A stretch of DNA of 64,000 nt from Ignavibacteriota bacterium (GCA_016713565.1 JADJOX010000005.1:248001-312000); one strand, 5' to 3'. Positions 1 to 10,295 are shown, counted from the stretch's first letter. The notes: a model not told the origin generated them from the sequence alone. Made by a program: numbers and translations.

Positions 1-637
1 AAGCAGTGGCATAAGTTGACCAAACAAATAAAGGCATCTTGAAGAATGTCATTCCCGGCGCTCTTAACCTATGCACTGTTGTTACAAAATTCAATCCAGT
101 AAGAATGGATGAAAATCCTAAAACGAAAGCTGCAAAAATTGCCATAGATACATTAGTCGTTGTCCTAACACTGTAAGGCATATAGAAAGTCCATCCTGTG
201 TCAATTGGTCCGCCTTTAATAAATAAAGAGACCAGCACTAAAACAGTACCAATTAAATAAATCCAAAATGATAAAAGATTTAATCTTGGGAAAGCTACAT
301 CTTTAGCTCCAATTTGAAGAGGTAAAAAGAAATTTCCAAAAACAGCGGGAATACCCGGAATGATAAACAAAAAGATCATTATAACACCGTGAAGAGTAAA
401 AATGGTATTATAAGTTTGTGCATCCATTATAGTTCTTCCGGGAGCAATTAATTCAAGTCGCATTAACACGCCAAGAATTGCTCCAGTGAAAAAGAAAATA
501 GAAATCGCTATTAAATACATCAATCCAATTCTTTTATGGTCAGTACTAAGCAGCCATGAAAGAATGCCATTTGCTTTTTTTGTCGTTCCTTCTTCGTAAA
601 ATGATTTTTCAGAAATTGCAATTGTTCCGTTTGCCAT
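1..637 (-). CDS. ctaD: Cytochrome c oxidase subunit I (partial, C-terminus outside window)
   Basis: This is the catalytic haem-copper oxidase subunit, which reduces O2 in the inner membrane. I translated the minus strand from the ATG at 637; about 212 residues are present before the window edge. It shows the family start TDHKRIGLMY (about residues 32-41), a first transmembrane helix, and helix II containing TLHGVIMIF, where His83 fits the low-spin haem ligand. The GNFFLPLQIGAKDVAFPRLN block follows. An AAGGAG ribosome-binding site lies 8 nt upstream. The gene starts 15 bp after the SCO gene and closes the visible part of the act respiratory operon. The CuB ligands lie beyond the edge. The subfamily (A-type, probably caa3-like) is inferred from context. 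Confidence 0.95.
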   Translation of the reverse strand, partial: MANGTIAISEKSFYEEGTTKKANGILSWLLSTDHKRIGLMYLIAISIFFFTGAILGVLMRLELIAPGRTIMDAQTYNTIFTLHGVIMIFLFIIPGIPAVFGNFFLPLQIGAKDVAFPRLNLLSFWIYLIGTVLVLVSLFIKGGPIDTGWTFYMPYSVRTTTNVSMAIFAAFVLGFSSILTGLNFVTTVHRLRAPGMTFFKMPLFVWSTYATA

Positions 638-652
638 TCAATCTCCTTAATT

Positions 653-1444
653 TCAAACGTTTTTTAATTTTTTGTGATTCTTCTTTTTGGAAATAAATAA
701 ATATGCAATAAATCCAAATACTCCTAATAATGTGATACTTCCAAATATTCTTGTAATGTTCAATGTATAATTTCTTCCTTCAGGATTATAGCTGAAACAA
801 AACTGAAGTAATTTAGCAACAGTCGGATTAGTTTTTCCTGCTTTAGCGTCCAGTAAAGCCATCTTAACGTCAAATTGATTGAAATCTGATCCAAAAATAT
901 ACCTGGAGATTTTTCTTTCCGGTGAAACAGAAATTATTCCTCCCGGATGAAGATATTGTTTTCCTTCTTTTTTAAAATAAAAACCTGCTTCATTAGTTAT
1001 ATAAGATATATTTATAGAATCCCCGGTTAAGAATGTCCATGCGCTTTCAGGAAATTTTCTTTGCAATGTAGATAAAAAATCTTTTTTAGATTGAGCTGAA
1101 ATTTCAGAATTTTCATTATGATCAATACTTATTGTTAAAACTTGAAAATCAGTACCGGGTTCCAATTCAACTCTGTCTACAACCCAAGCAAGCTCCGTTA
1201 AAGTATTGTTGCATATTCCGGGACATTTAAAATAAACAAATGCTAAAAGGGTTGGTTTAGTTATAACTTCACTTAATTTTACCTTCGCTCCATCTGAATT
1301 TTTGAATTCAAGATTTCCATTTAGAAATGAACCTAAGTGTTCATCAATGCCAATTTCAACATGATTTTTTTCAGAATATGTGATTGACGGGTAAGCGAAA
1401 ATCAACAAAATTATAAAGATTAAGTGTCCTATTATTTTTAACAA
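653..1444 (-). CDS. SCO1/SenC copper chaperone for cytochrome oxidase
   Basis: A thioredoxin-fold protein of the SCO family, which delivers copper to the CuA site of cytochrome oxidase. The CxxxC copper motif is at Cys74/Cys78 (FKCPGIC) and the conserved His is at about 166 (YLHPGG). An N-terminal hydrophobic signal/anchor (residues 4-22) and a C-terminal transmembrane segment (about 235-252) frame the domain. The C-terminal anchor is less usual for SCO proteins and occurs in act-operon versions. The start is TTG: a stop codon directly precedes it and there is no internal ATG before the motif. It lies 15 bp upstream of ctaD. No ctaC (subunit II, the CuA carrier) is seen beside it. Confidence 0.9.
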   Translation of the reverse strand: MLKIIGHLIFIILLIFAYPSITYSEKNHVEIGIDEHLGSFLNGNLEFKNSDGAKVKLSEVITKPTLLAFVYFKCPGICNNTLTELAWVVDRVELEPGTDFQVLTISIDHNENSEISAQSKKDFLSTLQRKFPESAWTFLTGDSINISYITNEAGFYFKKEGKQYLHPGGIISVSPERKISRYIFGSDFNQFDVKMALLDAKAGKTNPTVAKLLQFCFSYNPEGRNYTLNITRIFGSITLLGVFGFIAYLFISKKKNHKKLKNV

Positions 1445-1561
1445 TTAGAAGCTCGAAATAAGATAAAAAGTATAATTTAAGTAACTATGAAATTATTTAT
1501 TTTTTATAAAAATTGCAACATAAGAAATTGTTTTGAAACGTATAAAAACTAAGAATTGAAA

Positions 1562-2566
1562 TTAAGAAAATAGATTGATTACTTTTCCATTCTTTATATC
1601 GAATTTTTGATTTACTTTTTCACTGTTCAACTGACTATGATAAACAAGCATAAATAGAATAAGAATTAAAGTTAAAACAATATTTCTCCTTTTTAATCCA
1701 TTACCCTTATACCATAAATAAAATTGAACGCTTGAAATAAGCATTAATCCTAAAACTAAAATTGAAGAAATAAAATACGAAAACGATAAAACTTTATCTG
1801 ATACGGAAAAAATTATCATCACAAACAAAATAGGTTGAACAAATGTAAATAATATTCCGGATTTTGTTGAGAACTCATTTGCATAATCCTTAAAATTAAA
1901 AGCATCTTTTCTTTTGTTCGCGAATACTCCGATTAATGCGGGAGTTATGGAAAATGATACCGCTAAAAACAATAAGTAGTTAATAATTCCGTAATTATTG
2001 AACAATATTGAAATTGGATCTATTGAAGAATTTTTAACAAATGCAAAATTAATATAGGAAATGTAAATAAAGGATGAAACAGCAAGTAATATAAATCCTA
2101 TCCAACCTCCATAATATAAAACATTTAAGTTTTTATTTTTATGTACAATTTCAGCATCAGTAATTTCAATGTTGGAAATTTTAAATATTGAAAAACTTCC
2201 TCTGTAGGATAATGCTAAAATTAATCCCGCAAAATTTAAATACATCGCAAAAGTTAAATTTTCAGAATTTAAATTTGGATTAATTTGGGTATAAAAAAAT
2301 GTTGTGGATATCACAAAAAAAACACCGGCTAAAACAACAAGCCATAATCTGTTTAAAACTAAATCCGCACTATATTTCGCAAACGAAAAGTATAAATTCG
2401 AATTGAAAATTTTTCCTTTTCTAAAGTTAACCAATGAATATAAAAGCGAACCGATTAAAACGCTTATAAACGGTATATAAAATATCAATGAAATAAAAAG
2501 ACCATACTTAACAATAAATAGATCCGTTACGCTCTCAACTGAAATCAAATTATTAAAGATATTCAA
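1562..2566 (-). CDS. Polytopic membrane protein of unknown function in the act operon
   Basis: A 334-residue, very hydrophobic protein with about 8-9 predicted transmembrane helices and no recognised motif. I see no haem-binding CxxCH, no Fe-S cysteines and no convincing His pair shared with NrfD or cytochrome b families. The start is TTG with AGGA 8 nt upstream. It lies 26 bp downstream of a cytochrome c gene and upstream of the SCO gene, so it probably works in the same respiratory chain, as an extra subunit or assembly factor. It might be a diverged quinol-oxidase-like membrane subunit, but the sequence alone does not establish that. Confidence 0.75.
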   Translation of the reverse strand: MNIFNNLISVESVTDLFIVKYGLFISLIFYIPFISVLIGSLLYSLVNFRKGKIFNSNLYFSFAKYSADLVLNRLWLVVLAGVFFVISTTFFYTQINPNLNSENLTFAMYLNFAGLILALSYRGSFSIFKISNIEITDAEIVHKNKNLNVLYYGGWIGFILLAVSSFIYISYINFAFVKNSSIDPISILFNNYGIINYLLFLAVSFSITPALIGVFANKRKDAFNFKDYANEFSTKSGILFTFVQPILFVMIIFSVSDKVLSFSYFISSILVLGLMLISSVQFYLWYKGNGLKRRNIVLTLILILFMLVYHSQLNSEKVNQKFDIKNGKVINLFS

Positions 2567-2592
2567 TTTTATATTCCTAAAAATTTTATTTT

Positions 2593-3525
2593 CTAACTAA
2601 CGGATTTAGATAAAACGTTGTAAAGTTTTATCAATTCGCCTTTTGATAATTCAACAATATTAGGTTTAAAACCATTTGCAACTGGAGCAACAATAATTTT
2701 ACTAATAAAAATTTCAGCATCTTTATTTTGTACAAAATCTCTTGAAAAAACTTCTGCAACTCTTTTCTTATCTAAAACATAATTGTTAAAAATATTTAAA
2801 ACTTCCGCGTCACTATTTAAATTTACTTTTGCTAGAATTGAATCCACTTTAGAAATAAATTGCTGATTCTCTTCTTCAATTTTCTTTTCAGCGACATCAA
2901 TTGGAATATTACTAGGTGAAATTACACCCTTGGATAATCCATATGTTTGATCCATGCTTGCAATTTCTTCATCGGAAACTGCAGGAAAATCAGTAAAAGT
3001 TCTAATAAATTGTATGATTGCAATACGATCTTCTACAGGAATAAACTCATACGCGATCATTCCGGTATTTGGTACGCCTTTCTGCAAAGTTGAAAATATA
3101 TTGGAGAAATTTCTTCCGTTTGTCCAGCCATCTGCCTGATGAAAATTTCTTGGTTTAGGATTTAACGCAGCCGCAGCGGCGCCGTCACCGTTTCCATTAT
3201 CTCCATGACAAGAAGCGCAATTTGTTTTAAATAATGTTTTTCCTTTTTCAATTAGCTCATTTGTTGGACTTAAAATCAATTTTAAATCTACCGCCGGTAA
3301 AACTCCGCCTTTTTTCGGTTCAACATTAACATTGATTGTCAATGAATCCGTTTGAATTGCAGGTACACTATTAAAAGAAGTTACATCCATATGTTTAATA
3401 AAATAAATTCCAACTATTAAAAACAAAACAGCATAATAAGGAAATATCCAGCCGAATAATCTTGATGGAGATTTTACCAATTCCTTGAAATTTATTTCTG
3501 TTTCAATATTTTTATCATCTTGCAT
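2593..3525 (-). CDS. Membrane-anchored monohaem cytochrome c (second act-operon cytochrome)
   Basis: A class I c-type cytochrome with a single N-terminal transmembrane helix (about residues 27-44) and a periplasmic domain. The haem site is CASCH (Cys103, Cys106, His107), followed by GDNGNGDG. A Met within TGMIAYEFIP is the likely sixth ligand. A C-terminal extension of about 120 residues, predicted helical and charged, has no recognised fold. It follows actF by 14 bp. It could be a detached ActE-type subunit or the soluble-side carrier that passes electrons to the cytochrome oxidase encoded downstream. The neighbouring fusion protein already supplies an ActE-like domain, so the role as carrier is inferred. 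Confidence 0.88.
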   Translation of the reverse strand: MQDDKNIETEINFKELVKSPSRLFGWIFPYYAVLFLIVGIYFIKHMDVTSFNSVPAIQTDSLTINVNVEPKKGGVLPAVDLKLILSPTNELIEKGKTLFKTNCASCHGDNGNGDGAAAAALNPKPRNFHQADGWTNGRNFSNIFSTLQKGVPNTGMIAYEFIPVEDRIAIIQFIRTFTDFPAVSDEEIASMDQTYGLSKGVISPSNIPIDVAEKKIEEENQQFISKVDSILAKVNLNSDAEVLNIFNNYVLDKKRVAEVFSRDFVQNKDAEIFISKIIVAPVANGFKPNIVELSKGELIKLYNVLSKSVS

Positions 3526-3539
3526 AAATAAGCTCTTTA

Positions 3540-4733
3540 TTAAAGTCTGAAATCAATGCCTCTTTTTAATTTAGGATCGCCTATGGGAATTAAATTAACA
3601 CTTTTTGCTCTAACTGAAAAAACTAAAAACACAATGCCAAATGCCAATAAGAAAAATCCAAGTTCAATCCAGCCAAGTGAAACACCGTTAGGACTGAAAG
3701 TCGGCATAACTAAAAAATACAAATCCATAAAATGAGCAACTAAAATCCAAATTGACATAAATTTTAATCTTTTACCGTTTGTTTTTGAAGGCTGTGAAAC
3801 TAATGCGAAGAAAGGAATAATAAAATGAATAAACACGAAAACAATTGAGAAAATCAGCCAGCTTCCTTCCCATCTATTTAAAAACCAAATCGTTTCTTCA
3901 GGAAGATTTGCATACCAGATCAACATATATTGGCTAAAAGCGATATAAGCCCAAAAATTAATAAATCCATAAAGCAAGGCACCGAAACTGTAATAATGAT
4001 CAGTTACAATTCCCTTAACAAACATCCCTTTTTCATGAAAATAAACTATTAAGAAAGTAATGCATGCAAGCGAAGAAAGAAATGTGCCGGCAAAATAATA
4101 AACTCCGTAAATGGTTGAAAACCAATGGGGCTCCAAACTCATCATCCAATCAATTGCCGAAAATGTAACGGTAATCGCAAATAACGGTATGAAAAAAGCT
4201 GATAATTTTATGTTCTTTTTTGTAAGAGTTTGATCTTTTGTAACATCCTGTTTTAGGGAATTTCTTGTAATTAGAAAATAAAATAAAATCCATATTACAA
4301 AATAAGCAACAATCCTGATTGTAAAAAAAGTTTGATTTAGATAAGGGCTCTTATGTTTTAGAATTTCGTCATTTGCAACTACATCCAAATGAGCCCAATG
4401 ATAAATTTCATGAATATTAAAATAAATTGGTATAGCCAAAATTGGAACAACCAATAATAAGGAAGCAAGAATTTCAGCTATTCTTCTAAAAGGAGTGCTC
4501 CAAACCGCTCCGCTCACATATTCTATTGCAATTAAAAACAAAGAACCTAACCCAATACTGGTTACAAACATCAATAAAATTATATTATTGTATGCGCTTC
4601 GAGTAGCATCAGTTAAATATGCAAAAATTACTAAAACTAATCCTACTACAGTAAGTCCAACTGCAAGTTTACTAAAAAACGGCGGAAGCGCTTTTTTAGT
4701 ATATTCAATTTCGTAATGTGTATCTGAACTCAT
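3540..4733 (-). CDS. actF: Alternative complex III membrane subunit ActF
   Basis: A 397-residue membrane protein with about 10 transmembrane helices. It resembles the quinol:cytochrome c oxidoreductase membrane subunit ActF, one of the two NrfD-like subunits of alternative complex III. Supporting features are the act gene order, a signature-like helix containing FSAIDWMMSLEPHWFSTIYG and the hydrophobic C-terminal half. In the family this subunit helps bind quinol and move protons in the inner membrane. The start ATG touches the stop of the upstream actD-actE fusion, so the two are translationally coupled. The length fits the family. Confidence 0.88.
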   Translation of the reverse strand: MSSDTHYEIEYTKKALPPFFSKLAVGLTVVGLVLVIFAYLTDATRSAYNNIILLMFVTSIGLGSLFLIAIEYVSGAVWSTPFRRIAEILASLLLVVPILAIPIYFNIHEIYHWAHLDVVANDEILKHKSPYLNQTFFTIRIVAYFVIWILFYFLITRNSLKQDVTKDQTLTKKNIKLSAFFIPLFAITVTFSAIDWMMSLEPHWFSTIYGVYYFAGTFLSSLACITFLIVYFHEKGMFVKGIVTDHYYSFGALLYGFINFWAYIAFSQYMLIWYANLPEETIWFLNRWEGSWLIFSIVFVFIHFIIPFFALVSQPSKTNGKRLKFMSIWILVAHFMDLYFLVMPTFSPNGVSLGWIELGFFLLAFGIVFLVFSVRAKSVNLIPIGDPKLKRGIDFRL

Positions 4734-5866
4734 TATAAATCAGACTCCTTAGCATTTAGTGATCTTTGGAGAACACGAATATAATTTATTACAGCCCATC
4801 TTTCTTCTCTTGAAAGCTGATATGCGTATGAAGGCATAACATTTTGACCTTCAACAATTACATGATAAATTCTTCCGTCGGACCAATTTCTAACTTTTTC
4901 CGAATGCAGACTCGGCGGATTTGGGAACTGTCCCCTTAAACGGCTGTCTCCTTCCGCTAAGTATCCGTGACATGGACTGCAATATATATTAAATTTATTT
5001 TTACCTAATGCTAAATTATCATTATCTGGAATTAATGGATTCACTAAGAATTTTCCGGCGTCATCGGGTTTATCTTTAAATTGATATGGAATAAAACCTC
5101 TAGCAACTGATCTTTCAACCGGCTTCAGCATGCTTGATCCATTTTTAAAATACTTTGATGGAGATTGAGCTATAGATTTATCCTGTTTTTCCATCCAATT
5201 AAAAGGTGTTACATACATCAATTTATTCATATGTAAATAGGTAGAAATGGAAACAAAAATCGCAACTCCAACTAGAAGTGCAACAAATTTAGGTTCGGTA
5301 ATTTTCGGTTTATATTCTAATTCTTCTTTATCAAAATATACTGGTTCAACAACAAATGCGTGAAGGCTATTTAATAAATCTTTTACTTGAACTTCATTAA
5401 AAATAGGATCAATTGCTTCAATGCAAATTCCATATTTATCCGACGAAACGTTTTTAATATAATTAGTATCATGCAAAGGATGTTTGTTATTCGGAAGCTT
5501 GAAAAAGAAAAACAATAATGTAGAAACTGTTGTTAAAGTTGCCAAAAGCACAGTAATTTCAAATGTAATCGGTATAAAAGCAGGTAATGGGAAAAATGGT
5601 TTGCCTCCAATTACATTCGGATAATCAATGCCCATCATCCATCCCATTGTACCTAAAGCTAATATAATACCACTTAATCCGGCAAAAAGTGTAACAAAAC
5701 CTAATTTTGAAGGCGGCAATTTCATAGCATTATCCATACCGTGCACTGGATATGGAGTATTAACGTCAAATTTTGTATATCCTTTTTCAGTAATTACTTT
5801 CGCTGCATGAATAATTTCATCAGGCGTATTAAAAAGCGCTGTATAAGAATATAATTTTTCACTCAT
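4733..5866 (-). CDS. Fused alternative complex III subunits ActD (DUF3341) and ActE (monohaem cytochrome c)
   Basis: Two act subunits in one chain. Residues 1-185 match ActD/DUF3341, with the early SYTALFNTPDEIIHAA segment and two transmembrane helices (about 54-76 and 97-122). A third helix (about 192-210) leads to a periplasmic class I cytochrome domain with CSPCH (Cys296, Cys299, His300) and a probable Met ligand in NVMPSYAYQL. In many act operons these are separate genes; here no stop separates them. It lies 2 bp after actC and abuts actF. The fusion would fix the stoichiometry of the peripheral cytochrome with its membrane anchor. Confidence 0.9.
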   Translation of the reverse strand: MSEKLYSYTALFNTPDEIIHAAKVITEKGYTKFDVNTPYPVHGMDNAMKLPPSKLGFVTLFAGLSGIILALGTMGWMMGIDYPNVIGGKPFFPLPAFIPITFEITVLLATLTTVSTLLFFFFKLPNNKHPLHDTNYIKNVSSDKYGICIEAIDPIFNEVQVKDLLNSLHAFVVEPVYFDKEELEYKPKITEPKFVALLVGVAIFVSISTYLHMNKLMYVTPFNWMEKQDKSIAQSPSKYFKNGSSMLKPVERSVARGFIPYQFKDKPDDAGKFLVNPLIPDNDNLALGKNKFNIYCSPCHGYLAEGDSRLRGQFPNPPSLHSEKVRNWSDGRIYHVIVEGQNVMPSYAYQLSREERWAVINYIRVLQRSLNAKESDL

Positions 5867-5868
5867 TT

Positions 5869-7239
5869 TTAATGATCTCCGTGAGACGGCTGCGATCCGT
5901 CTACAACAGCTTTAACTTCACTAATTGAAACAACTGGTAATGATTTGGTAAACAACAAAACTAAAGTAAAGAATAAACCGAAACTTCCAATTAACAAAGA
6001 TGCATCAGTTATTGTAGGTTTATAATATGCCCAGCTTGATGGCAGATAATCTCTGGAAAGAGAAGTAACTGTAATTACAAATCTTTCAAACCACATTCCT
6101 ACATTTACAAATACGGCAATTATAAACATTACTGGAATTGATCTTCTAATTTTTTTGAACCAGAACAATTGAGGAATAAAAACATTGCAAGAAAACATTA
6201 TCCAATAAGCCCAGTAATAATCTCCAAATGCTCTGTTAACAAAGGTATAATATTCAGCTTGAACTCCGCCGTACCATGCAATAAAAAATTCCATCGTATA
6301 AGCATAACCGACCATCATTCCGGTTAAAAGCATAATTTTATTCATTTTCTCAAGCGTATCAAGAGTAATTATATGTTCATAATTGAAAATTTTTCTTATA
6401 AAAATTAAAACATTCTGAACCATTGCAAAACCTGAAAAAACGGCGCCTGCAACAAAGTATGGCGGAAAAATTGTAGTGTGCCATCCAGGCAGAATTGAAA
6501 CGGCAAAGTCAAAACTCACAATTGTATGAACTGAAAGTACAAGCGGAGTTGCGAATCCGGCTAAAATCAAATAAGTCAATTCATAATTTTGCCAATGTCT
6601 ATTTGAATGTCTCCATCCTAAACTTGTAACAGAATAAATTATTTTTTTTATTTTGTTGGTTGTGCGATCTCTCAAAGTAGCACAATCCGGAATCAGACCA
6701 ATATACCAGAAAACAAAAGATACAGTAAAGTAGGTTGAAACGGCAAATACGTCCCATAATAACGGAGAAGTAAAATTAACCCAAAGCGAATGCTGATTTG
6801 GATACGGTAATAAGTAAACAGCAGCAATCCAAGGTCGTCCGGTGTGAATTATTGGGAATATCATTGCCGTCATTACCGCAAAGATTGTCATACCTTCGGC
6901 GAATCTGGCAATACCTGTTCTCCATTTTTGTCTAAATAAGAAAAGAATTGCAGAGATTAAAGTTCCGGCGTGCCCAATTCCAATCCAGAATACAAAATTC
7001 ACAATTGGTAATCCCCATCCAACAGGATTGTTGTTTCCCCAAAGACCGGTACCGTAATACAGTGAAAGCAATAAACCAATTGCTCCAATTGTTAACATGG
7101 ACAATGTTACAGAAATTGCCATGAAAAACTTTTTATCAGGTTTAGAATCAAGCGGTTTCGAAATAATTTCGTCAAGAGTCCTTAATGGCGGTTTTCCTTC
7201 TACTACCGATAATTCACGTGTAAAATCTACACTACTCAC
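5869..7239 (-). CDS. actC: Alternative complex III membrane subunit ActC (NrfD family)
   Basis: A 456-residue NrfD/PsrC-type membrane protein with about 10 helices. In alternative complex III, ActC binds menaquinol next to the Fe-S subunit ActB. The family features visible are the cytosolic N-terminus, the GHAGTLISAILFLFRQ helix, the MIFPIIHTGRPW segment and a long helix pair near WAYWIMFSCNVF. The start is GTG and overlaps the actB stop by one base (TAGTG), showing tight coupling. The last residues are polar and His-containing. Length and order agree with other act operons. Confidence 0.93.
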   Translation of the reverse strand: MSSVDFTRELSVVEGKPPLRTLDEIISKPLDSKPDKKFFMAISVTLSMLTIGAIGLLLSLYYGTGLWGNNNPVGWGLPIVNFVFWIGIGHAGTLISAILFLFRQKWRTGIARFAEGMTIFAVMTAMIFPIIHTGRPWIAAVYLLPYPNQHSLWVNFTSPLLWDVFAVSTYFTVSFVFWYIGLIPDCATLRDRTTNKIKKIIYSVTSLGWRHSNRHWQNYELTYLILAGFATPLVLSVHTIVSFDFAVSILPGWHTTIFPPYFVAGAVFSGFAMVQNVLIFIRKIFNYEHIITLDTLEKMNKIMLLTGMMVGYAYTMEFFIAWYGGVQAEYYTFVNRAFGDYYWAYWIMFSCNVFIPQLFWFKKIRRSIPVMFIIAVFVNVGMWFERFVITVTSLSRDYLPSSWAYYKPTITDASLLIGSFGLFFTLVLLFTKSLPVVSISEVKAVVDGSQPSHGDH

Positions 7240-9620
7240 TAAACATCCTCCGAATGAGTATTTCTAATTTTTGCGATATAAGTTATGTTTGGCTTAACGT
7301 TTAATTCTTCCAAAACATGATAACTTAGTTCATGCTCTCTAAATTTATTAACATTTGAATCTTTGTTATTCGCATCGCCAAATTCTATTGCATTGGACGG
7401 ACATGCTACTTGACACGCGGTTTTAACTTCATTAGCATTTAAGGTTCTTTTTTCTCTAATTGCGTTTTCTCTTGCAAGCATAATATTTTGAATACAGAAA
7501 GAACATTTTTCTATAACACCTCTGGATCTTACAGTAACTTCAGGATTATTTACAAAATTTGTTAATTCATTTTCATAATGCGCGTCAGCAAAATGATCAC
7601 GAAAATTATAAAAATTAAATCTTCTAACTTTATATGGACAGTTATTTGCGCAATATCTTGTTCCTACACATCGATTGTAAGCCATTTGGTTTAATCCGTC
7701 AGGGCTGTGATTTGTTGCATTAACAGGGCAAACATTTTCGCAAGGTGCATTATCGCAATGCTGGCAAATCATCGGCTGAGTACTGGCAATAGGCTCTTCC
7801 GGTGTACCGCTGTAATATCTGTCAATTCTAATCCAATGCATTTCCCTGCCGCGTTCTACTTGATCTTTTCCAACTACCGGAATATTATTTTCAACATTAC
7901 ACGAGCTTACACATTCTGAGCAACCAAGGCATTTATTTAAATCAATGCTCATTGCCCATTTTTCATTTTTATATTCGTGCGAATTTGTGATACTAAATAT
8001 TTCATGTTTATGTTCATTCAGGAATTTCGGATTATTCTTGTATTCATCCAAAGTTCCTTCTTGAATAATATTTCTGATTAGATGTAAGTCCTTTACTGAT
8101 TTATCATTCAGAGAATGATGTTCTTGAGTTGAAACTAATTTATATGTATCAGATGTTTTCGTAACACTCGCACCGCTTAAAATATATTTAAGTTCATTCC
8201 CACTTAGCAAAAATTGATTTACATTAACACCAATTCCATCGGCAACTCCACCACTGTTGGTTCTGCCATATCCCAATTCAAGAGCAATTAAATCTTCCGC
8301 CATTCCGGGTTGGATAAAGACCGGAACATTGATTTTAGCAGAATTTGATTTTATTTCAATAACATCATTGTAACTAACGTTTAATTTTTCCGCAGTTGCC
8401 GGCGCAATTGCGGCATAATTATCCCAAGTAATTTTAGAAACAGGATGCGGAAGTTCTTGCAGCCATCCATTATTGCTGTATTTACCGGTTCCAATACTGT
8501 GATTATTTTGAATTATTATTGAAAATTGGTCAATTTGTTTTTTACTTTCAATATAAACCGATTGATCCAGCTTTATATAATTATCTTCTTTCTTTGCAAC
8601 CTTTAATACACCGTCATGCAGACCTGTCAACCAATATGTATTAAAATCAGCTGCAGAATTACTAATAGCATAAACATTATTGTTAAATTCATTTTTTAAA
8701 AAATCGTGATAATTTGAATTTTCCTTTCCGAGCCATGAAAGTAAAATTTCTTCTTTTTGCTTGGTATCGAATAATGGTGAAATTACCGGCTGTTGAAAAG
8801 TTAAAACACCATTTCGTGTTTGATGATCTCCCCAAGATTCTAAATAATTGTTTGATGCAAGAATGTAATTTGAAACCTCACTTGTTTCATTCGGAATATC
8901 CGATAAATAAATTGTAGATTTCAAACTGCTGAAAATTTCTTTCAATCCCAATTGTTCAGGATATTCATAAATTGGATTTGAATCAAATGAAATTATTGCG
9001 CCAATATTTCCTTTTTTACTTTCGCTAACAAATAATTTGATATCATCCAAACCGGTTAGATCATTATCAATCAAATACCCGTTTGAAAAATTATATAAAT
9101 TCTGATTACCTAATAATTCGTTGAGCAGATTTGCTAAAATATGTGTTTCAGTATTTAGAGCATCGCCGGCATAAATTATAGAATTTGATTTATTTTCGTT
9201 AAGCTCTTTAACTAGTAATTTTAATTTATTTAAATCAAGACCGCTCTTACCAGCTAATTTTTCCAAAGAAACTTTTGAAACAGCCGAGCTAATTTGAGAA
9301 GAAATTTCGGCTGAGTTTATAGCACCAATTTTTGCGAGTTCATTTAACATCGCTAATAAAAGTTCATTTTGTAAATTAGGATTTAATCGTAATCTGACAT
9401 CGGCGTTCATGCCTGTTAAAGACATAGAGCCTTCAATTGCATACAATTTGCTTAATGTTTTAGTTTTTACAACATCTCTTCCGGCAGTATATTTTTGTCT
9501 ATTTTCAATAATATTTCCTTCTTTACCGAGGAAATCTGATTCAAGCGCAACAATAACTTTTGCTTTATCCCAATCAACTGAAGGAATTACATTTTGGTTA
9601 TAACATTTTTCCAAGCGCAC
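7239..9620 (-). pseudogene. actB: ActB, C-terminal part of frameshifted gene (molybdopterin-like domain plus four Fe-S clusters)
   Basis: This is the larger piece of actB. The N-terminal two thirds resemble the molybdopterin-oxidoreductase fold that lacks a cofactor in ActB. The C-terminal third is a four-cluster ferredoxin domain: CLGCSECVSSC, CQHCDNAPCENVC, the CVGTRYCANNC block, then CSFC with CQVAC. In complex III these clusters carry electrons from quinol to the cytochromes. The open frame begins at an ATG inside the upstream piece, but that is not a plausible native start: it cuts the domain. Adding one A in the A5 run (plus-strand T5 at 9606-9610) joins both parts as ...AWKKCYNQNV..., a single chain of about 1,020 residues. 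Either the gene is damaged, or the read has an error, or translation slips. Confidence 0.85.
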
Positions 9621-10285
9621 ATTCTGTTTTGATTGCTTGCTAATTGATTTATGTAAATTTTTGCAGATGGATATTTTAACTTAAATTCATTTAATACTTT
9701 TTTAGATGTTGGCGAAGTTAAAACATTTGTAAATATGCTAATTTCTTTATTGTTAGTTGTGGCTTCGGCTAAAATTTTTGAAATTTCGTCGTTTACCTGT
9801 TTCCAAGAAATTTTCAACATTGCTTTAGTTGGATATTGAAGTCTATCTGGATCATAAAGATTTAAAATACTTGCGTGAACTCTAGATGGAACTTTTCCTT
9901 TATTTATTGGATCATCAGGATTTCCATCAATTTTTATTGGTCTACCTTCCCTTGTTTTTACCAAAATTCCATAATTTATTCCATCTTCGGAAAATGATGA
10001 CGCATAATAAGTCGGTTTACCTGGTAAAATTTCTTCAGGACGTTTTATATAAGGAACTATTTCACCTTTATCTCTATAATCTGTACAAGCAGTAGCAACA
10101 TATGCGGTTGAAGCAGCTAAAACAGCTAAAAATTTTCTTCTAGAAAACGCCGACATATTTGAGGGATCAAAATCATCAGTTACGCCTGCTTTAAATTCAT
10201 GTAATTTCTCTTCTTGAACTTTTGGATCATTTTCATAGTCGCTTAAACTTTTCCAGATATTTTTTATTCCGATTTTATTCGACAT
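9587..10285 (-). pseudogene. actB: ActB, N-terminal part of frameshifted gene (Tat signal)
   Basis: The N-terminal piece of the ActB Fe-S subunit. I placed the start at the ATG at 10285, which has AGGA 8 nt upstream, rather than a TTG six bases earlier. A leader of about 45 residues precedes the twin-arginine motif SRRKFLAVLAAS and a TACTDY segment; such late Tat motifs are typical of ActB. The text then enters the molybdopterin-like fold (VPYIKRPEEILPGKP, IKIDGNPDDPINKG). The frame stops at 9587, shortly after AWKNVITKM, 33 bases beyond the start of the downstream piece. The A5 run at 9606-9610 is where the frame is lost. Confidence 0.85.
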
Positions 10286-10295
10286 TTTCAATATC

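Noticed and set aside
9409..9603. Plus-strand ORF opposite the actB split
   Set aside because: It is a shadow of the actB reading frame with no ribosome site and no family features.
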